A DNA stretch of 62,062 bases, taken from Gammaproteobacteria bacterium. GTDB taxonomy: Bacteria > Pseudomonadota > Gammaproteobacteria > Eutrophobiales > Eutrophobiaceae. The position numbers and the translations under genes are program-made. Shown here piece by piece: positions 15,324 through 25,272 of the stretch. The stretch spans positions 1-62,062 of the forward strand of contig JAPOQU010000077.1 in NCBI GenBank assembly GCA_026710545.1. Direction: 5' to 3'. The stretch's first letter is position 1; each line of letters starts with the position of its first letter. The notes under the pieces are model-generated. The model saw only the letters and a program-made list of their open reading frames with translations. It was not told the DNA's origin and searched no databases.

Positions 15324-16244
15324 TCAGCCTGGCGCCACCAGCCGTTTCGGCGCCACGCGCCCGTCATCAAGCACCTCGCCCACCCCCAGAAAACGCCCTT
15401 CCTCGGTGTAGATCCGCAACGCGCCGCTGGTCGGCGCCCCGGGCACCATGACCGGCTGGCCCTGGCACAGGTAAAAGGCAACGGGGTCGACCAGGTGGAC
15501 GGCCGGCATATCCTGCAGGACGGAATCGACGCCCAGCAATTCCGCATCCAGGTCAGGCAACCCGGTTTCGGCAATACTCTCCAGTTGGGGAATGGTGAGC
15601 AGGTTTTTATCGGAATACGGCCCTACGCCGATGCGCCTGAGGAATTTCACGTGGGCTCCGCAACCCAGTTCCTTGCCGATATCTTCAGCCAGTGTGCGGA
15701 TATAGGTCCCCTTGGAACACAGTATCTCCAGTTCCAGTTCTTCATCCCGGTAATCGAGCAACTCTATGCGGTGGACGGTAATTTCCCGGGGCTCCCGGTC
15801 CACCTCCAGCCCCTGGTGAGCCAGCTTGTACAACCTCTGCCCCTTGTGTTTCAACGCTGAGTACATGGGCGGCACCTGCAGGATTGTGCCCTTGAAGTGC
15901 TTGAGGACCGCGTTTATGCGCGTACGCGTCAGGTTCTGCAACGCGCCCCGGAATACGACCTCACCTTCCGCATCGCCGGTGCTGGTCTGTATGCCCAGTT
16001 GAAAAACTGTCCGGTAATGTTTATCTGCATTAAGCAAAAACCCGGAAAATTTTGTTGCCTCGCCAAAACATACCGGCAACAGGCCGGACGCGGCCTTGTC
16101 CAGGCTGCCGGTATGTCCCGCCTTTCTTGCCCGGAACAGGGACTTCACTCTCTGCAGCGCGTCATTGGAAGTCAACCCTACCGGCTTATCCAGCAGCAGT
16201 ATCCCTGTGACGTTGCGACCTCTTGGTTTGTTCCTTCGCGTCAT
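15324..16244 (-). CDS. truB: tRNA pseudouridine-55 synthase
   Basis: TruB makes pseudouridine 55 in the T loop of tRNAs. The 306-residue protein has L-L-L-D-K-P-V-G-L-T-S-N near residue 16 and the catalytic Asp in G-H-T-G-S-L-D-K-A-A-S-G-L-L-P-V near residue 46. In most relatives the residues after this Asp are P-L-A-T, so Lys-Ala-Ala-Ser here is unusual. A C-terminal PUA-like part follows. It sits between rbfA and rpsO as in E. coli. Confidence 0.96.
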   Translation of the reverse strand: MTRRNKPRGRNVTGILLLDKPVGLTSNDALQRVKSLFRARKAGHTGSLDKAASGLLPVCFGEATKFSGFLLNADKHYRTVFQLGIQTSTGDAEGEVVFRGALQNLTRTRINAVLKHFKGTILQVPPMYSALKHKGQRLYKLAHQGLEVDREPREITVHRIELLDYRDEELELEILCSKGTYIRTLAEDIGKELGCGAHVKFLRRIGVGPYSDKNLLTIPQLESIAETGLPDLDAELLGVDSVLQDMPAVHLVDPVAFYLCQGQPVMVPGAPTSGALRIYTEEGRFLGVGEVLDDGRVAPKRLVAPG

Positions 16245-16280
16245 AATGGCATATCAGCCACATTTGTGACCCTGAACCAA

Positions 16281-16640
16281 CTATTTTGCAGGTTTTTGAT
16301 TGGCGCGATCTATGAGTTCAGTCAAGCGGTTTGCCCGGTTGAGGGTGTGATCAAGGCGGAACGTCAGTTGCGGCACTCCCCGTAACGGCAGTACCTGCGC
16401 CAGCAGGTAACGCAAGTGGCCGGCCTGTTCGTTGAGCAAGTCTACGATTTCTTCCTCGGCGCAGGCAGGTTGCAGGCAGGTAAAATAGACGCCGGCATTT
16501 CTGAGATCAGGACTGACATCGACAAATGACACCGTAATCAGTCCCGTCTCCCGGAATGACGTTTCTTTTTGCAGCAATAACGCAATTTCACGTTGCAGCA
16601 GGTCCGCAACGCGTTGACTTCGTGCATATTCACGCGGCAT
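16281..16640 (-). CDS. rbfA: Ribosome-binding factor A
   Basis: RbfA is a KH-fold 30S maturation factor needed in the cold. The 119-residue protein starts P-R-E-Y-A-R-S-Q-R-V-A-D-L-L-Q-R-E-I-A and contains V-S-F-V-D-V-S-P-D-L-R-N-A-G-V-Y near residue 38. Gene order infB-rbfA-truB is standard. The usual short infB-rbfA gap is widened to about 80 bases here by an AATTAGG-type repeat. Confidence 0.96.
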   Translation of the reverse strand: MPREYARSQRVADLLQREIALLLQKETSFRETGLITVSFVDVSPDLRNAGVYFTCLQPACAEEEIVDLLNEQAGHLRYLLAQVLPLRGVPQLTFRLDHTLNRANRLTELIDRANQKPAK

Positions 16641-16651
16641 TTCACTTTTAA

Positions 16652-16722
16652 TTACGAATTAGGAATTAGGAATTACGAATTGCAGGCTTGCGCACCAATT
16701 CCTAATTCCTAATTCCTAATTC
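16652..16722. repeat. AATTAGG/AATTACG palindromic repeat, copy 1
   Basis: Degenerate heptamers (AATTAGG, AATTACG) at 16652-16681 are mirrored by AATTCCT units at 16697-16722 around a 15-base centre, forming a long AT-rich hairpin directly after the infB stop codon. Related copies are at 25642-25743, 45691-45783 and, as a half element, 48062-48098. Confidence 0.8.
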
Positions 16723-19272
16723 TCAAATACTCCGGTCGACTTCGATCCGCTCAAATACCTCGATCTGGTCGCCCGGTTTTACATCGTTGTAATTCTTTAC
16801 GCCGATACCGCATTCAATGCCGGACTTGACCTCGTTTACGTCATCCTTGAAACGCCGTAACGATTCCAGTTCTCCTTCATAGATGACTATGTTGTCGCGC
16901 AGCACGCGTATCGGGTTGGACTTTCGTACCAGGCCGCTGGATACCAGGCAACCGGCGATCTCTCCCAGGGCAGGGGAGCGGAACACTTCTTTTACTTCCG
17001 CCACGCCGACGATCTGCTCCCTGACCTCCGGCGACAACAGACCGTTGATAGCAGCCTTCACATCATCGATAACATCATAGATTACGCTGTAATAACGCAG
17101 GTCCACTCCTTCTTCGTCAACCAGTTTTCTGGCCGCGCCGTCAACCCGGACATTAAAACCGATTACCAGTCCGTTTGACGCCAGCGCCAGGTTGATATCC
17201 GATTCCGTAATGCCGCCGACCCCGGCGCTGATGATATTGACGGCTACTTCCTCACCGGAAAGTTTCAGCAGCGCCTCCGACAGCGCTTCCGCCGAACCCT
17301 GGACGTCGGTCTTGACAAGAACATTTACCGAGACGCCGTCCGCGTCGTTCATCCGGGTGATCGCGTTCTTCGTCTTGGATGCCTGTTGTTTTGCCAGCTT
17401 GACTTCCCTGTACTTGCCCTGTCGAAACAGTGCAATTTCCCTGGCCTTGCGTTCGTCGGGCACGACGATCATATCGTCACCCGCCTTGGGCGTTCCCGAC
17501 AAGCCCAGGACTTCTACAGGACTCGAGGGACCGGCTGCGGCTATATCATTGCCGTTTTCATCGTGCATTGCCCGGACCCGGCCGAACTCATGACCCGTGA
17601 GGATCATGTCGCCGCGCTGTAATTCTCCACTCTGCACAAGCACGGTGGCGACGGGGCCCCTCCCCTTGTCCAGCCTGGCTTCGATGACCGTGCCGGAAGC
17701 GGGTCCGTCGGACACTGCCTTGAGTTCCAGAATTTCGGCTGCCAGGGAGATGCTGTCGAGCAGACTGTCAACCCCCTCCCCGGTCATGGCAGAGAGGTTG
17801 ACGAATATTGTGTCACCACCCCATTCCTCAGGAATAACTTCGAACTTGGATAATTCCTGCTTGACGCGATCCGGGTCTGCTTCAGGCTTGTCTGTTTTAT
17901 TGATCGCCACGATAAGCGGTACGGAACCCGCCTTGGCGTGTTGTATAGCTTCTTCGGTCTGCGGCATCACGCCGTCATCCGCGGCGACAACCAGGATGAC
18001 AATATCCGTTACCCTGGCGCCACGCGCACGCATTGCCGTAAACGCTTCGTGGCCGGGTGTATCCAGGAAAGTGATGTTGCCGTTTCCCGTCGTGACGCTG
18101 TACGCACCGATGTGCTGGGTCACACCGCCGGCCTCACCGGCGGCAACCTTGCTGCGTCTGATAAAATCAAGCAGTGACGTCTTGCCGTGGTCCACATGGC
18201 CCATGATCGTGACTACCGGCGCGCGGGAAACTTCATCCCCCTGGGTACGGCCGGATTGTATGATCTCTTCTTCAAGGGCGTTTTCCTTAAGCAGCTTTGC
18301 CTTGTGGCCCATTTCCTCGGCAACGATGGCGGCCGTTTCCTGGTCAATCATCTGGTTGATGGTAACCATGGTTCCCAGGTTCATCATTACCTTGATGACC
18401 TCGGTGCTCTTCACCGACATGCGCTGGGCCAGTTCGGACACCGTGATACTTTCCGGCAACTCCACTTCGCGCACGATAGGCGCAGTCGGCTTTTCAAATT
18501 TGTGTTGCGCCGGCCTCTTCAATACCTGGCGCGACCTTTGCTTCTTCTTCCTGCGGCCTGATTTACCCGAAGCCACATGCAATTCTTCCCGGTGGATGCG
18601 GGCAGGTTTTTCAGCTTCAACCGGTGGCGCGGCGGCTGCAGGCAATTCAGGCGCCGGTTGCGGTTGGGCAGCTTCCTCTGCGGGTGGCGGCGTTTCCTCC
18701 TCCTGCGCGTCATCTGCACTGACTTCCTCGACAGGTTCAGCCGCGGCAGCGGCAGTCAGCTCTGCGGCCTGCCCAGGCGCGGCCTGTTCCCGGGCATCCG
18801 GCTGCGGTTCAGTGACAACCTGTGCCTGTTCTTCCGCTTTTGCAGCAGCTTCCTTCTCAGCTTCCAGGCGCGCCTGCTGTTCTGCCGCTTCTGTCCTTGC
18901 CGCCTGCTCTTCCAGTTCCTGTGCCCGCTTCAGGGCTTCCTCTTCAATTACGCTGCGCTTGATGTAGGTCCGGCGTTTTCTGACTTCCACGCTGACCGTT
19001 TTCGAGCGCACCTTGCTGCGGCTGCCCAGACCGGTAGCCGGTATCTTGATTTCACTGACGGTTTTCCTTCTCAGTGTTATCCTCTCCGGACCGGCCTGAT
19101 TTTCCTTTCCGTGTTTGCGCCGCAAATAACCCAGCAGTTCCGTTTTCTCATTATCGGAAATCGCATCATCGGCAGACTTTCCTGCCAGACCGGCCTCCTC
19201 GAGTTGCTCAAGCAAACGCTCTACCGGAATCTGTATAACCTCTGCGTACTGTTTTACCGTGACTTCGGGCAT
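16723..19272 (-). CDS. infB: Translation initiation factor IF-2
   Basis: IF-2 is the GTPase that delivers fMet-tRNA to the ribosome. I start at the ATG at 19272 ([12 protein letters not shown]), which matches the usual IF2 N-terminal domain and gives 849 residues; the frame is open 13 codons further into nusA. Then come a long Ala/Glu/Gln-rich linker (about 110-230), the G domain with G-H-V-D-H-G-K-T-S near residue 357 and N-K-T-D, and the C-terminal domains binding initiator tRNA. It starts 14 bases after nusA. Confidence 0.97.
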   Translation of the reverse strand: MPEVTVKQYAEVIQIPVERLLEQLEEAGLAGKSADDAISDNEKTELLGYLRRKHGKENQAGPERITLRRKTVSEIKIPATGLGSRSKVRSKTVSVEVRKRRTYIKRSVIEEEALKRAQELEEQAARTEAAEQQARLEAEKEAAAKAEEQAQVVTEPQPDAREQAAPGQAAELTAAAAAEPVEEVSADDAQEEETPPPAEEAAQPQPAPELPAAAAPPVEAEKPARIHREELHVASGKSGRRKKKQRSRQVLKRPAQHKFEKPTAPIVREVELPESITVSELAQRMSVKSTEVIKVMMNLGTMVTINQMIDQETAAIVAEEMGHKAKLLKENALEEEIIQSGRTQGDEVSRAPVVTIMGHVDHGKTSLLDFIRRSKVAAGEAGGVTQHIGAYSVTTGNGNITFLDTPGHEAFTAMRARGARVTDIVILVVAADDGVMPQTEEAIQHAKAGSVPLIVAINKTDKPEADPDRVKQELSKFEVIPEEWGGDTIFVNLSAMTGEGVDSLLDSISLAAEILELKAVSDGPASGTVIEARLDKGRGPVATVLVQSGELQRGDMILTGHEFGRVRAMHDENGNDIAAAGPSSPVEVLGLSGTPKAGDDMIVVPDERKAREIALFRQGKYREVKLAKQQASKTKNAITRMNDADGVSVNVLVKTDVQGSAEALSEALLKLSGEEVAVNIISAGVGGITESDINLALASNGLVIGFNVRVDGAARKLVDEEGVDLRYYSVIYDVIDDVKAAINGLLSPEVREQIVGVAEVKEVFRSPALGEIAGCLVSSGLVRKSNPIRVLRDNIVIYEGELESLRRFKDDVNEVKSGIECGIGVKNYNDVKPGDQIEVFERIEVDRSI

Positions 19273-19285
19273 ATTCAACTCGTCT

Positions 19286-20797
19286 CTAACCGTTGATTTC
19301 TTCCGCTGCAAACCAGGGAATGCGTGCGGTCATTATCAGTTCGCCTGCGCGGGCTTTGTCCAGACCGTTAATTTCAAGCAATTCATCCACTGAGCTTTCC
19401 GCCAGGTCTTCCATGGTAACCACGCCCCGCACGGCCAGTTCATAAGCCAGCGCCTCATCCATACCCTCCATTTCCAACAGGTCGTCAGCCGGTTTTACAT
19501 CCGCCAGCTTTTCCTCGTTGACAATGGCGCGGGTCAACATGATATCCCGGGCGCGTCCGCGCAGTTCCTTCAGCAACTCCTCATCGAACTCGTCTATATC
19601 CACCATCTCATTCTCGGGAACGTAGGCGATTTCTTCAACGCTGGAAAACCCCTCCTGTACCAGGATGACCGCGATTTCCTCATCCACGTCCAGCTCTTCC
19701 ATGAACATTTGCTGCAGTCCCTGGGCTTCGGTCTCGGTCTTCTGGTCCGCCTGCTCAACCGACATGACATTCAATTCCCATTGCGTCAGTTCACTGGCCA
19801 GCTTGACATTCTGGCCGCCCCGGCCAATCGCCTGCGACAGGTTCTCTTCGGACACGGCTACGTCCATGCTGTGGCTGTCCTCGTCAACCAGTATCGAAAC
19901 CACCTCAGCCGGCGCCATTGCATTGATGACGAATTGTGCCGGGTTTTCGTCCCAGGGTATGATATCGACCCGTTCGCCTCCCAGGGCATTGGACACTGCC
20001 TGCACCCTTGATCCCCTCATGCCGACGCACGCTCCGATAGGGTCGATTCTGGGATCATTGGCTTTTACCGCGATCTTTGCCCGGGACCCCGGGTCGCGCG
20101 CCCCATTGATGATCTCAATAAGGCCTTCGTTGATCTCAGGCACCTCAATTTTGAAAAGTTCGATCAGCAACTCAGGCGCCGTCCGGCTGAGAAATAACTG
20201 CGGCCCCCTGCTTTCCGGCTTCACTTCACGCAGGTAAGCCCGGATCTGATCCCGCGGTCTGACTGCTTCCCTCGGTATCATTTCATCCCTGGGTATGAAC
20301 CCTTCCGCATTACCTCCCAGGTCCAGGATGACATTACCTCTTTCCACCTTCTTCACAAAGCCGATGACCATCTCGCCGACCCGGTCAATATACGCATCGA
20401 AAACCTGTTTGCGTTCGGCTTCGCGCACCTTCTGCATAATGACCTGTTTCGCGCTTTGCGCAGCAATTCTGCCGAACTCGACCGAGTTCATCGGTTCCTC
20501 GACAAAATCGCCAATCTCGATGGCCGTTTCTTTTTCCTGGGCGTCCGCCAGGTAGATCTGGCGTGTCGGAAATTCCAGGGGCTCAGGGTTGTCTTCCACT
20601 ACCTCCCATTGCCGGAATGTTTCGTAGTCGCCTGTCTCATGGTCGATGGCAACCCGCACTTCTATATCTTCCCGCTGGCGCTTTTTGGTAGCGCTGGCCA
20701 GCGCAGCTTCAATGGCTTCGAATATGATCCCCTTTCCTACGCCTTTTTCATTGGAAACCACGTCCACTACCATCAAAATTTCTTTATTCATCGACAT
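19286..20797 (-). CDS. nusA: Transcription termination/antitermination factor NusA
   Basis: NusA binds RNA polymerase and controls pausing, termination and antitermination. The 503-residue protein has the N-terminal domain (M-N-K-E-I-L), an S1 domain ([13 protein letters not shown] near 146), two KH domains ([11 protein letters not shown] near 257; A-I-G-R-G-G-Q-N-V near 327) and two acidic C-terminal repeats. A second ATG two codons downstream is possible; GGGAG about 12 bases upstream favours the first. It is between rimP and infB as expected. Confidence 0.97.
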   Translation of the reverse strand: MSMNKEILMVVDVVSNEKGVGKGIIFEAIEAALASATKKRQREDIEVRVAIDHETGDYETFRQWEVVEDNPEPLEFPTRQIYLADAQEKETAIEIGDFVEEPMNSVEFGRIAAQSAKQVIMQKVREAERKQVFDAYIDRVGEMVIGFVKKVERGNVILDLGGNAEGFIPRDEMIPREAVRPRDQIRAYLREVKPESRGPQLFLSRTAPELLIELFKIEVPEINEGLIEIINGARDPGSRAKIAVKANDPRIDPIGACVGMRGSRVQAVSNALGGERVDIIPWDENPAQFVINAMAPAEVVSILVDEDSHSMDVAVSEENLSQAIGRGGQNVKLASELTQWELNVMSVEQADQKTETEAQGLQQMFMEELDVDEEIAVILVQEGFSSVEEIAYVPENEMVDIDEFDEELLKELRGRARDIMLTRAIVNEEKLADVKPADDLLEMEGMDEALAYELAVRGVVTMEDLAESSVDELLEINGLDKARAGELIMTARIPWFAAEEING

Positions 20798-20803
20798 AAG
20801 CCG

Positions 20804-21262
20804 TTAAAACTCCCGGGGCACAATTCTTGCCCTGTCTATATCTTGCAGCGGAATATGGAATTCCCTGCCTGCCTCATTCAGGATCACCGTGTCTCCACTC
20901 ACTCTCTGTATGGTTCCCGTGATACGTTTACGCGTGTCAAGCGTCCTTGAAAGTCTGACTTTTACCGTCTCTCCTGCAAACTGTTCAAATTGTGCCGGGG
21001 TAAACAGCAGCCGGTCCAGCCCGGGCGAAGATACTTCCAGCAGGTATTCGCCGCCAATGGGATCCTCGACATCCAGAACTCCGGACAGCCGGTGGCTCAC
21101 TCTCTCGCAGTCTTCCAGCGTGATCCCCTGCTCGCCATCGATATAGATACGCAACAGCGAGGAGCGGCCTTGACGCAAGTGTTCAATCCCCCAGCACACA
21201 TAACCCATATCCGTCACGACGGGTCTTAACAGTCTGTCCAGGTCCAGTGTTTGTCTGTTCAT
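20804..21262 (-). CDS. rimP: Ribosome maturation factor RimP
   Basis: RimP acts early in 30S maturation. From the ATG at 21262 (M-N-R-Q-T-L-D-L-D-R-L-L) the protein has 152 residues, as in relatives; an upstream ATG nine codons earlier is less likely. Motifs: G-I-E-H-L-R-Q-G-R near residue 26, G-I-T-L-E-D-C-E-R-V-S near 46, and Y-L-L-E-V-S-S-P-G-L-D-R near 73. It follows the initiator tRNA gene and its terminator and is 6 bases from nusA. Confidence 0.95.
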   Translation of the reverse strand: MNRQTLDLDRLLRPVVTDMGYVCWGIEHLRQGRSSLLRIYIDGEQGITLEDCERVSHRLSGVLDVEDPIGGEYLLEVSSPGLDRLLFTPAQFEQFAGETVKVRLSRTLDTRKRITGTIQRVSGDTVILNEAGREFHIPLQDIDRARIVPREF

Positions 21263-21325
21263 GTCTTCATCACAGCCGAATAAAGTCATTCAAGCCGAAC
21301 CTGTGCTCCGGAACGCCGGGGTTTA

Positions 21326-21353
21326 AAACAAAAAGTGGGCATATAGCCCACTT
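21326..21353 (-). terminator. Intrinsic terminator/attenuator between initiator tRNA and rimP
   Basis: Minus-strand hairpin with 8-bp arms AAGTGGGC/GCCCACTT (21333-21340 and 21346-21353, 5-base loop) followed by TTTTTGTTTT. It lies downstream of tRNA-fMet and upstream of rimP, so it should end the tRNA transcript, with readthrough feeding the rimP-nusA-infB operon. Confidence 0.75.
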
Positions 21354-21446
21354 CATGAAACCCATGCAACCGTTACCGTTACCTGAATTCAGGGTAACGG
21401 TTTCCGGCTTCCGGTTTTCTATCCCTGTATCTCTACCTTCAGTATC

Positions 21447-21523
21447 TGGTAGCGGGGGCAGGATTTGAACCTGCGACCTTCGGGTTATGAGCCCGACGAG
21501 CTGCCAAACTGCTCCACCCCGCA
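21447..21523 (-). tRNA. metY: Initiator tRNA-fMet (CAU)
   Basis: A 77-base cloverleaf with CCA encoded. The anticodon arm GGGCTCATAACCC has the three G-C pairs typical of initiators, and position 1 (T) does not pair with position 72 (T), the other bacterial initiator hallmark. The position just upstream of rimP-nusA-infB matches metY of E. coli. Confidence 0.96.
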
Positions 21524-21535
21524 ATAGAAACGGCT

Positions 21536-21564
21536 AGATTAGAACATTAAGACACAGATTTCAA
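21536..21564 (-). promoter_or_regulatory. Probable promoter of the initiator tRNA gene
   Basis: Minus-strand TTGAAA (RC of 21559-21564) and TAATCT (RC of 21536-21541) are separated by exactly 17 bases; the -35 box is a 5/6 match, the -10 box weaker. It lies just before the tRNA, in the gap after the TPR lipoprotein gene, and suggests separate tRNA transcription. Confidence 0.5.
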
Positions 21565-21576
21565 GTAACTTATCGC

Positions 21577-22161
21577 TCACTCAGTCTGTTTTCCGGCGCG
21601 TTCGATCAGCCCGGCATTGGCCTTGCGTAATTCCGGATGCCTGAGCGACAGGGAATTCGACTTTTCCGCCAGCGCCGCAGCCTGGCGCCAGTGCCCCTGT
21701 TGTAACCGTAAAACTGCAAGGCGATGCCACAGCCACGGGTTTTTCGGTTCCAGCCGCAGGGCCCGCTCCACGGAACTGGCGGCTGCCTCGGCGTCGCCCT
21801 CGCCGAGCCTGTAGTCCGTTTCATCCATCAGGGCAAGCACCGCGGGATTGTCGCTCACCCGATCCGGTAGCAGCGGCGCTTCAGTTTCCCGGATCTCCCC
21901 CTGCGGCTCCAGATCCTCCGGCTGAGGCAATTCAACCCATGCCGCGCCGGCATCATCCCCTGCGTCAGGTTCCGCAACCAGGTCTTCGACCGGCTGGCCG
22001 GGGGCCTCCACAACGGCTTCTGCTTCTGCTGCCGCTCTATCTACCACAGGCGCATGGCGCACGGTAGAACAGGCGCTGCAGAGTAATAATCCGGCGATTA
22101 CCGGAACAAGCCTGCCCCTGCCCTGACAGGGAGACAAATAAGGGGACAGAATTATTTTCAT
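21577..22161 (-). CDS. TPR lipoprotein, probable PBP1b activator (LpoP-like)
   Basis: A 194-residue lipoprotein: hydrophobic N-terminus ending at a probable lipidated Cys31 (L-C-S-A-C, with Cys rather than Leu at -3), an acidic Pro/Ala/Glu-rich linker (about 45-105), then TPR-like repeats (Y-R-L-G-E-G-D-A-E-A-A-A-S-S-V-E-R-A-L near 117 and L-Q-Q-G-H-W-R-Q-A near 152). It is the gene after mrcB on the same strand. In Pseudomonas the TPR lipoprotein LpoP, encoded with PBP1b, is the outer-membrane activator of that synthase, so the same role is likely here. Family similarity is by architecture and context. Confidence 0.75.
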   Translation of the reverse strand: MKIILSPYLSPCQGRGRLVPVIAGLLLCSACSTVRHAPVVDRAAAEAEAVVEAPGQPVEDLVAEPDAGDDAGAAWVELPQPEDLEPQGEIRETEAPLLPDRVSDNPAVLALMDETDYRLGEGDAEAAASSVERALRLEPKNPWLWHRLAVLRLQQGHWRQAAALAEKSNSLSLRHPELRKANAGLIERAGKQTE

Positions 22162-22247
22162 TAATTAAAAGCCTCCGCCGCTCCGGTGCATGCAACCAGG
22201 TTCTATTCTACACGGGAATGAACAGGTAGAATAAATCCGTGCCCTTT

Positions 22248-24512
22248 TCAACACCTGTCAAAGTCTGCAGGCCTGGCGCCAAGTACATAAGGAATATGGG
22301 GAAACCGGACGCAGGCGCCGGCAAAAGGCAGGGAAATGCCGGCAAGCGAGCCAACGCCGGGCGGCGGCAACAATTCGATACCCCTGATATGTTGCCGCCT
22401 GACGATATTGCCCCAGATTGGCAGTGCGCCGGACGCGCCGGTGAACCCGGTCGGCCGGTTATCGTCGCGACCCACCCACACGACACCGGTCACATCGTCG
22501 CCGAACCCGGCGAACCAACTATCCCGCAGACCGTTGGTAGTGCCTGTTTTACCGGCCAGGGGCACGCCGGGAACAATACGGGACAGGCCGCGCCCGGTAC
22601 CGTGACCGACTGCCTGCACCAGCATGTAACCGGTCAGGAAAGCAGCCTCTGCCTGCAGCGCCTGCCGTACTTCCAGCGCATAGCGCCTGAGTGCGCGCCC
22701 GTCGCTGTCCAGGACCTCCCTGATGCTGTTAACAGGCACAAGAAATCCACCGTTGGCCAGGGTCTGGTACAACTGGCTGACCTGCAACGGCGTTAACTCC
22801 AGGGACCCGAGCAACAGCGCCGGGAACGGTTCGATGTCACCGTTGACCCCGGCCTTGCGGAGTGTGGCTGTGACCAGGTCCAGGCCTACCTCCCAACCCA
22901 GTCTTACGCTTGCCCTGTTGTATGATCGGGCCAGGGCTTCGAGCAGGCTTACCCTGCCGTGGTTCCTGCCGTCGTAGTTATCCGGCCGCCAGGATGTGCC
23001 GTCGTCCAGCCTGATGCTGATCTCGCTGTCATTCACCCCGGAAACGAGTGAATAACGCTGCGGGTCGGTCAGGGCGGTATAATATATAAACGGTTTTATC
23101 AACGACCCTACCGGACGACTCGCATGCATGGCCCGGTTGAAACCGGCATACTGCGCGTTCCTGTCTCCGGCCAGTGACAATACCGCGCCGGTACTGCTTT
23201 GCAGAAAAATGGCGGCGGCCTGCAGGGCGCCTGCTTTCATGGACCTGCCCCGTTCCATCTGCTGCAACTGTTGCCGCAGTACCTGTTCGGCGCTGTCCTG
23301 ACGCCGGGTATCCAGCGTGGTAAATACCACCAGGCCCTCATTGCGCAAATCTTCCATCTCGTATTCACGCAAAAGCTGACTCTTGACAAGTTGCAGAAAT
23401 GCCGGGTATTTGCCGCTGACCCAGCGCGGGCCGGCGCTCAGGTCCAGCGGCTGCGTGCGCGCCTGCGAGCGGGTTCGCTCGTCCAGGTAGCCTTGCTGAA
23501 ACATCAGGTCCAGCACCAGGTTGCGGCGCCGTTCGGCGCGCCCCGGATGGCGCCTGGGGTTATACCAGGAGGCTCCCTTGACCATACCGGCCAGCAGGGC
23601 AACCTGGTCCAGGCGCAGTTCGTCCAGGGGCCTGGCGAAATAAAACTCGGCGGCAGTGCCGAAGCCGTGCACGCTGCGCCGCCCCTGTTGCCCGAGGTAG
23701 ACTTCGTTGATATAGGCAGTGAGTATTTCTTCCTTGCTGTAATGGCGCTCCATGAGTAACGCCATGATCATCTCGTTCATTTTCCTGGCCAGGGTGCGCT
23801 CCCGGCTTAAGAAGAAATTCTTTACCAGTTGCTGGGTGATGGTGCTGCCGCCCTGCTCGATTTGCCGTCTGAGAATGTTCTGGTAAAGGGCTCTCATTAT
23901 GCCCCTGAGATCAATACCCTTGTGGTCGAAAAAATTGCGGTCCTCCACTGCCAGCAAGGCATCGATCAACGCGGGGGGGATATCACCGTAGGCAACCAGT
24001 ATGCGGTCTTCATAGTTATCCGGGTAGACCCTGCCGATCAATTCCGGTTCGAGGCGCACCAGCGGCAGCGCCCGGTCCGGGTCAAGACCCCGGATCTGTG
24101 CTACGCGCCGGTTATCAAACCGTATCCGCACCAGCCTGCTGTCCTGCCGCCCGTCCCAGAAGTTAAATGCGCGCTGCCTGAATTCCAGGGTTGACGCAGT
24201 GCGCTTGTAGGTGCCTGGCTGCCTGACGTCCGCAACGTTCCTGTAACCCGACCTGGCCAACAGGTTTTCGGTTTCGTCGGCTGTCAGTTCCTGGCCGGCA
24301 TAGATCTCCGTCGGGCCGGCATATACCCGGGCGGGCAGGAACCAGCGTTTGCCGGCAAATTCAGACTGCACGCGATAATCAAGCCAGAGGATGTAAGCAA
24401 CGATGGCGCATAGCGCGATGAGTACGATATGTACGTACCAGAAGTTATGACCGGCGCGGCGTTTTGCTTTACGTGAGGGTTTTCCTGCCTTGCGCTTACG
24501 CTTTGGCGGCAT
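22248..24512 (-). CDS. mrcB: Penicillin-binding protein 1B (bifunctional peptidoglycan synthase)
   Basis: A class A PBP of 754 residues: a basic cytoplasmic tail, one membrane helix (about 28-46), a UB2H-like region (about 60-140), glycosyltransferase domain with the catalytic Glu in A-V-E-D-R-N-F-F-D-H-K-G near residue 190 and Q-G-G-S-T-I-T-Q-Q-L-V-K-N near 220, and transpeptidase domain with S-L-I-K near residue 470 and K-T-G-T-T-N near 655. The start overlaps the adk stop by one base (TAATG), implying coupling. The probable activator lipoprotein follows. Confidence 0.96.
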   Translation of the reverse strand: MPPKRKRKAGKPSRKAKRRAGHNFWYVHIVLIALCAIVAYILWLDYRVQSEFAGKRWFLPARVYAGPTEIYAGQELTADETENLLARSGYRNVADVRQPGTYKRTASTLEFRQRAFNFWDGRQDSRLVRIRFDNRRVAQIRGLDPDRALPLVRLEPELIGRVYPDNYEDRILVAYGDIPPALIDALLAVEDRNFFDHKGIDLRGIMRALYQNILRRQIEQGGSTITQQLVKNFFLSRERTLARKMNEMIMALLMERHYSKEEILTAYINEVYLGQQGRRSVHGFGTAAEFYFARPLDELRLDQVALLAGMVKGASWYNPRRHPGRAERRRNLVLDLMFQQGYLDERTRSQARTQPLDLSAGPRWVSGKYPAFLQLVKSQLLREYEMEDLRNEGLVVFTTLDTRRQDSAEQVLRQQLQQMERGRSMKAGALQAAAIFLQSSTGAVLSLAGDRNAQYAGFNRAMHASRPVGSLIKPFIYYTALTDPQRYSLVSGVNDSEISIRLDDGTSWRPDNYDGRNHGRVSLLEALARSYNRASVRLGWEVGLDLVTATLRKAGVNGDIEPFPALLLGSLELTPLQVSQLYQTLANGGFLVPVNSIREVLDSDGRALRRYALEVRQALQAEAAFLTGYMLVQAVGHGTGRGLSRIVPGVPLAGKTGTTNGLRDSWFAGFGDDVTGVVWVGRDDNRPTGFTGASGALPIWGNIVRRQHIRGIELLPPPGVGSLAGISLPFAGACVRFPHIPYVLGARPADFDRC

Positions 24513-25171
24513 TACTGCCTTGCCAACCTGTCAAGCCCTGAATTCAGCTTTTCCCAAATGTCCCGGACCGCGCCGATCCCGTCCACTCGCAGATACCCGG
24601 GCGCAGTCCGGCCGGCCAGGTCGCGGTAGAACCTGACCAACGGCGCGGTCTGGTCATGATAGACCTGCAAACGCTTCCTGACGGTCTCTTCCCTGTCGTC
24701 TTCCCGCTGGATCAGCGCCTCGCCGGTGCCGTCATCAATACCGGGCGTTTGCGGCGGGTTGAACACGACATGATAAACGCGTCCGGACCCGGGATGTACG
24801 CGCCGGCCGCTCAGGCGTTTGATGATCTCTTCATCAGCTACGGCGATCTCGACCACGCAATCAATTTCTATCCGTTCCTGCCGCATCGCTTCAGCCTGGC
24901 CCAGGGTCCGGGGAAAACCGTCGAACAGGTAACCCCGGCTGCAATCATCCTGACGGATCCTCTCCTGCACCAGTCCCATAATCAAGTCATCGGAAACCAG
25001 TTCACCGGCACCCATCACCTGTTTCGCCTCCAGGCCCAGGGGAGTTCCGGCCCTGACCGCGGCGCGCAACATATCTCCGGTTGAAATCTGCGGTATGGTA
25101 AACTTCTCCGTGATGAATGCAGCCTGGGTTCCCTTGCCGGCGCCCGGCGCCCCTAATAATATTATTCTCAT
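24512..25171 (-). CDS. adk: Adenylate kinase
   Basis: Adk interconverts ATP + AMP and 2 ADP. The 219-residue long-form enzyme has P-loop G-A-P-G-A-G-K-G-T near residue 7, the AMP site S-T-G-D-M-L-R, F-D-G-F-P-R-T near residue 85, and a LID with [14 protein letters not shown] but no zinc Cys set. The stop codon overlaps the mrcB start, an unusual pairing that ties nucleotide supply and wall synthesis into one transcript. Confidence 0.97.
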   Translation of the reverse strand: MRIILLGAPGAGKGTQAAFITEKFTIPQISTGDMLRAAVRAGTPLGLEAKQVMGAGELVSDDLIMGLVQERIRQDDCSRGYLFDGFPRTLGQAEAMRQERIEIDCVVEIAVADEEIIKRLSGRRVHPGSGRVYHVVFNPPQTPGIDDGTGEALIQREDDREETVRKRLQVYHDQTAPLVRFYRDLAGRTAPGYLRVDGIGAVRDIWEKLNSGLDRLARQ

Positions 25172-25272
25172 GTATTCGTTATCCGACGTTTTTCAAAAAC
25201 TCTTGACAGGCGATTTAACCACAGGTTCCTCCGGCCAGGTAGTGGAAAAAAATAAACCCGTTTCTGTTACCC

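Noticed and set aside
17597-18967. A 456-codon plus-strand frame inside infB
   Set aside because: It is the antisense of the IF-2 linker and G domain; low-complexity Ser/Ala output and no homology features. Shadow of infB.
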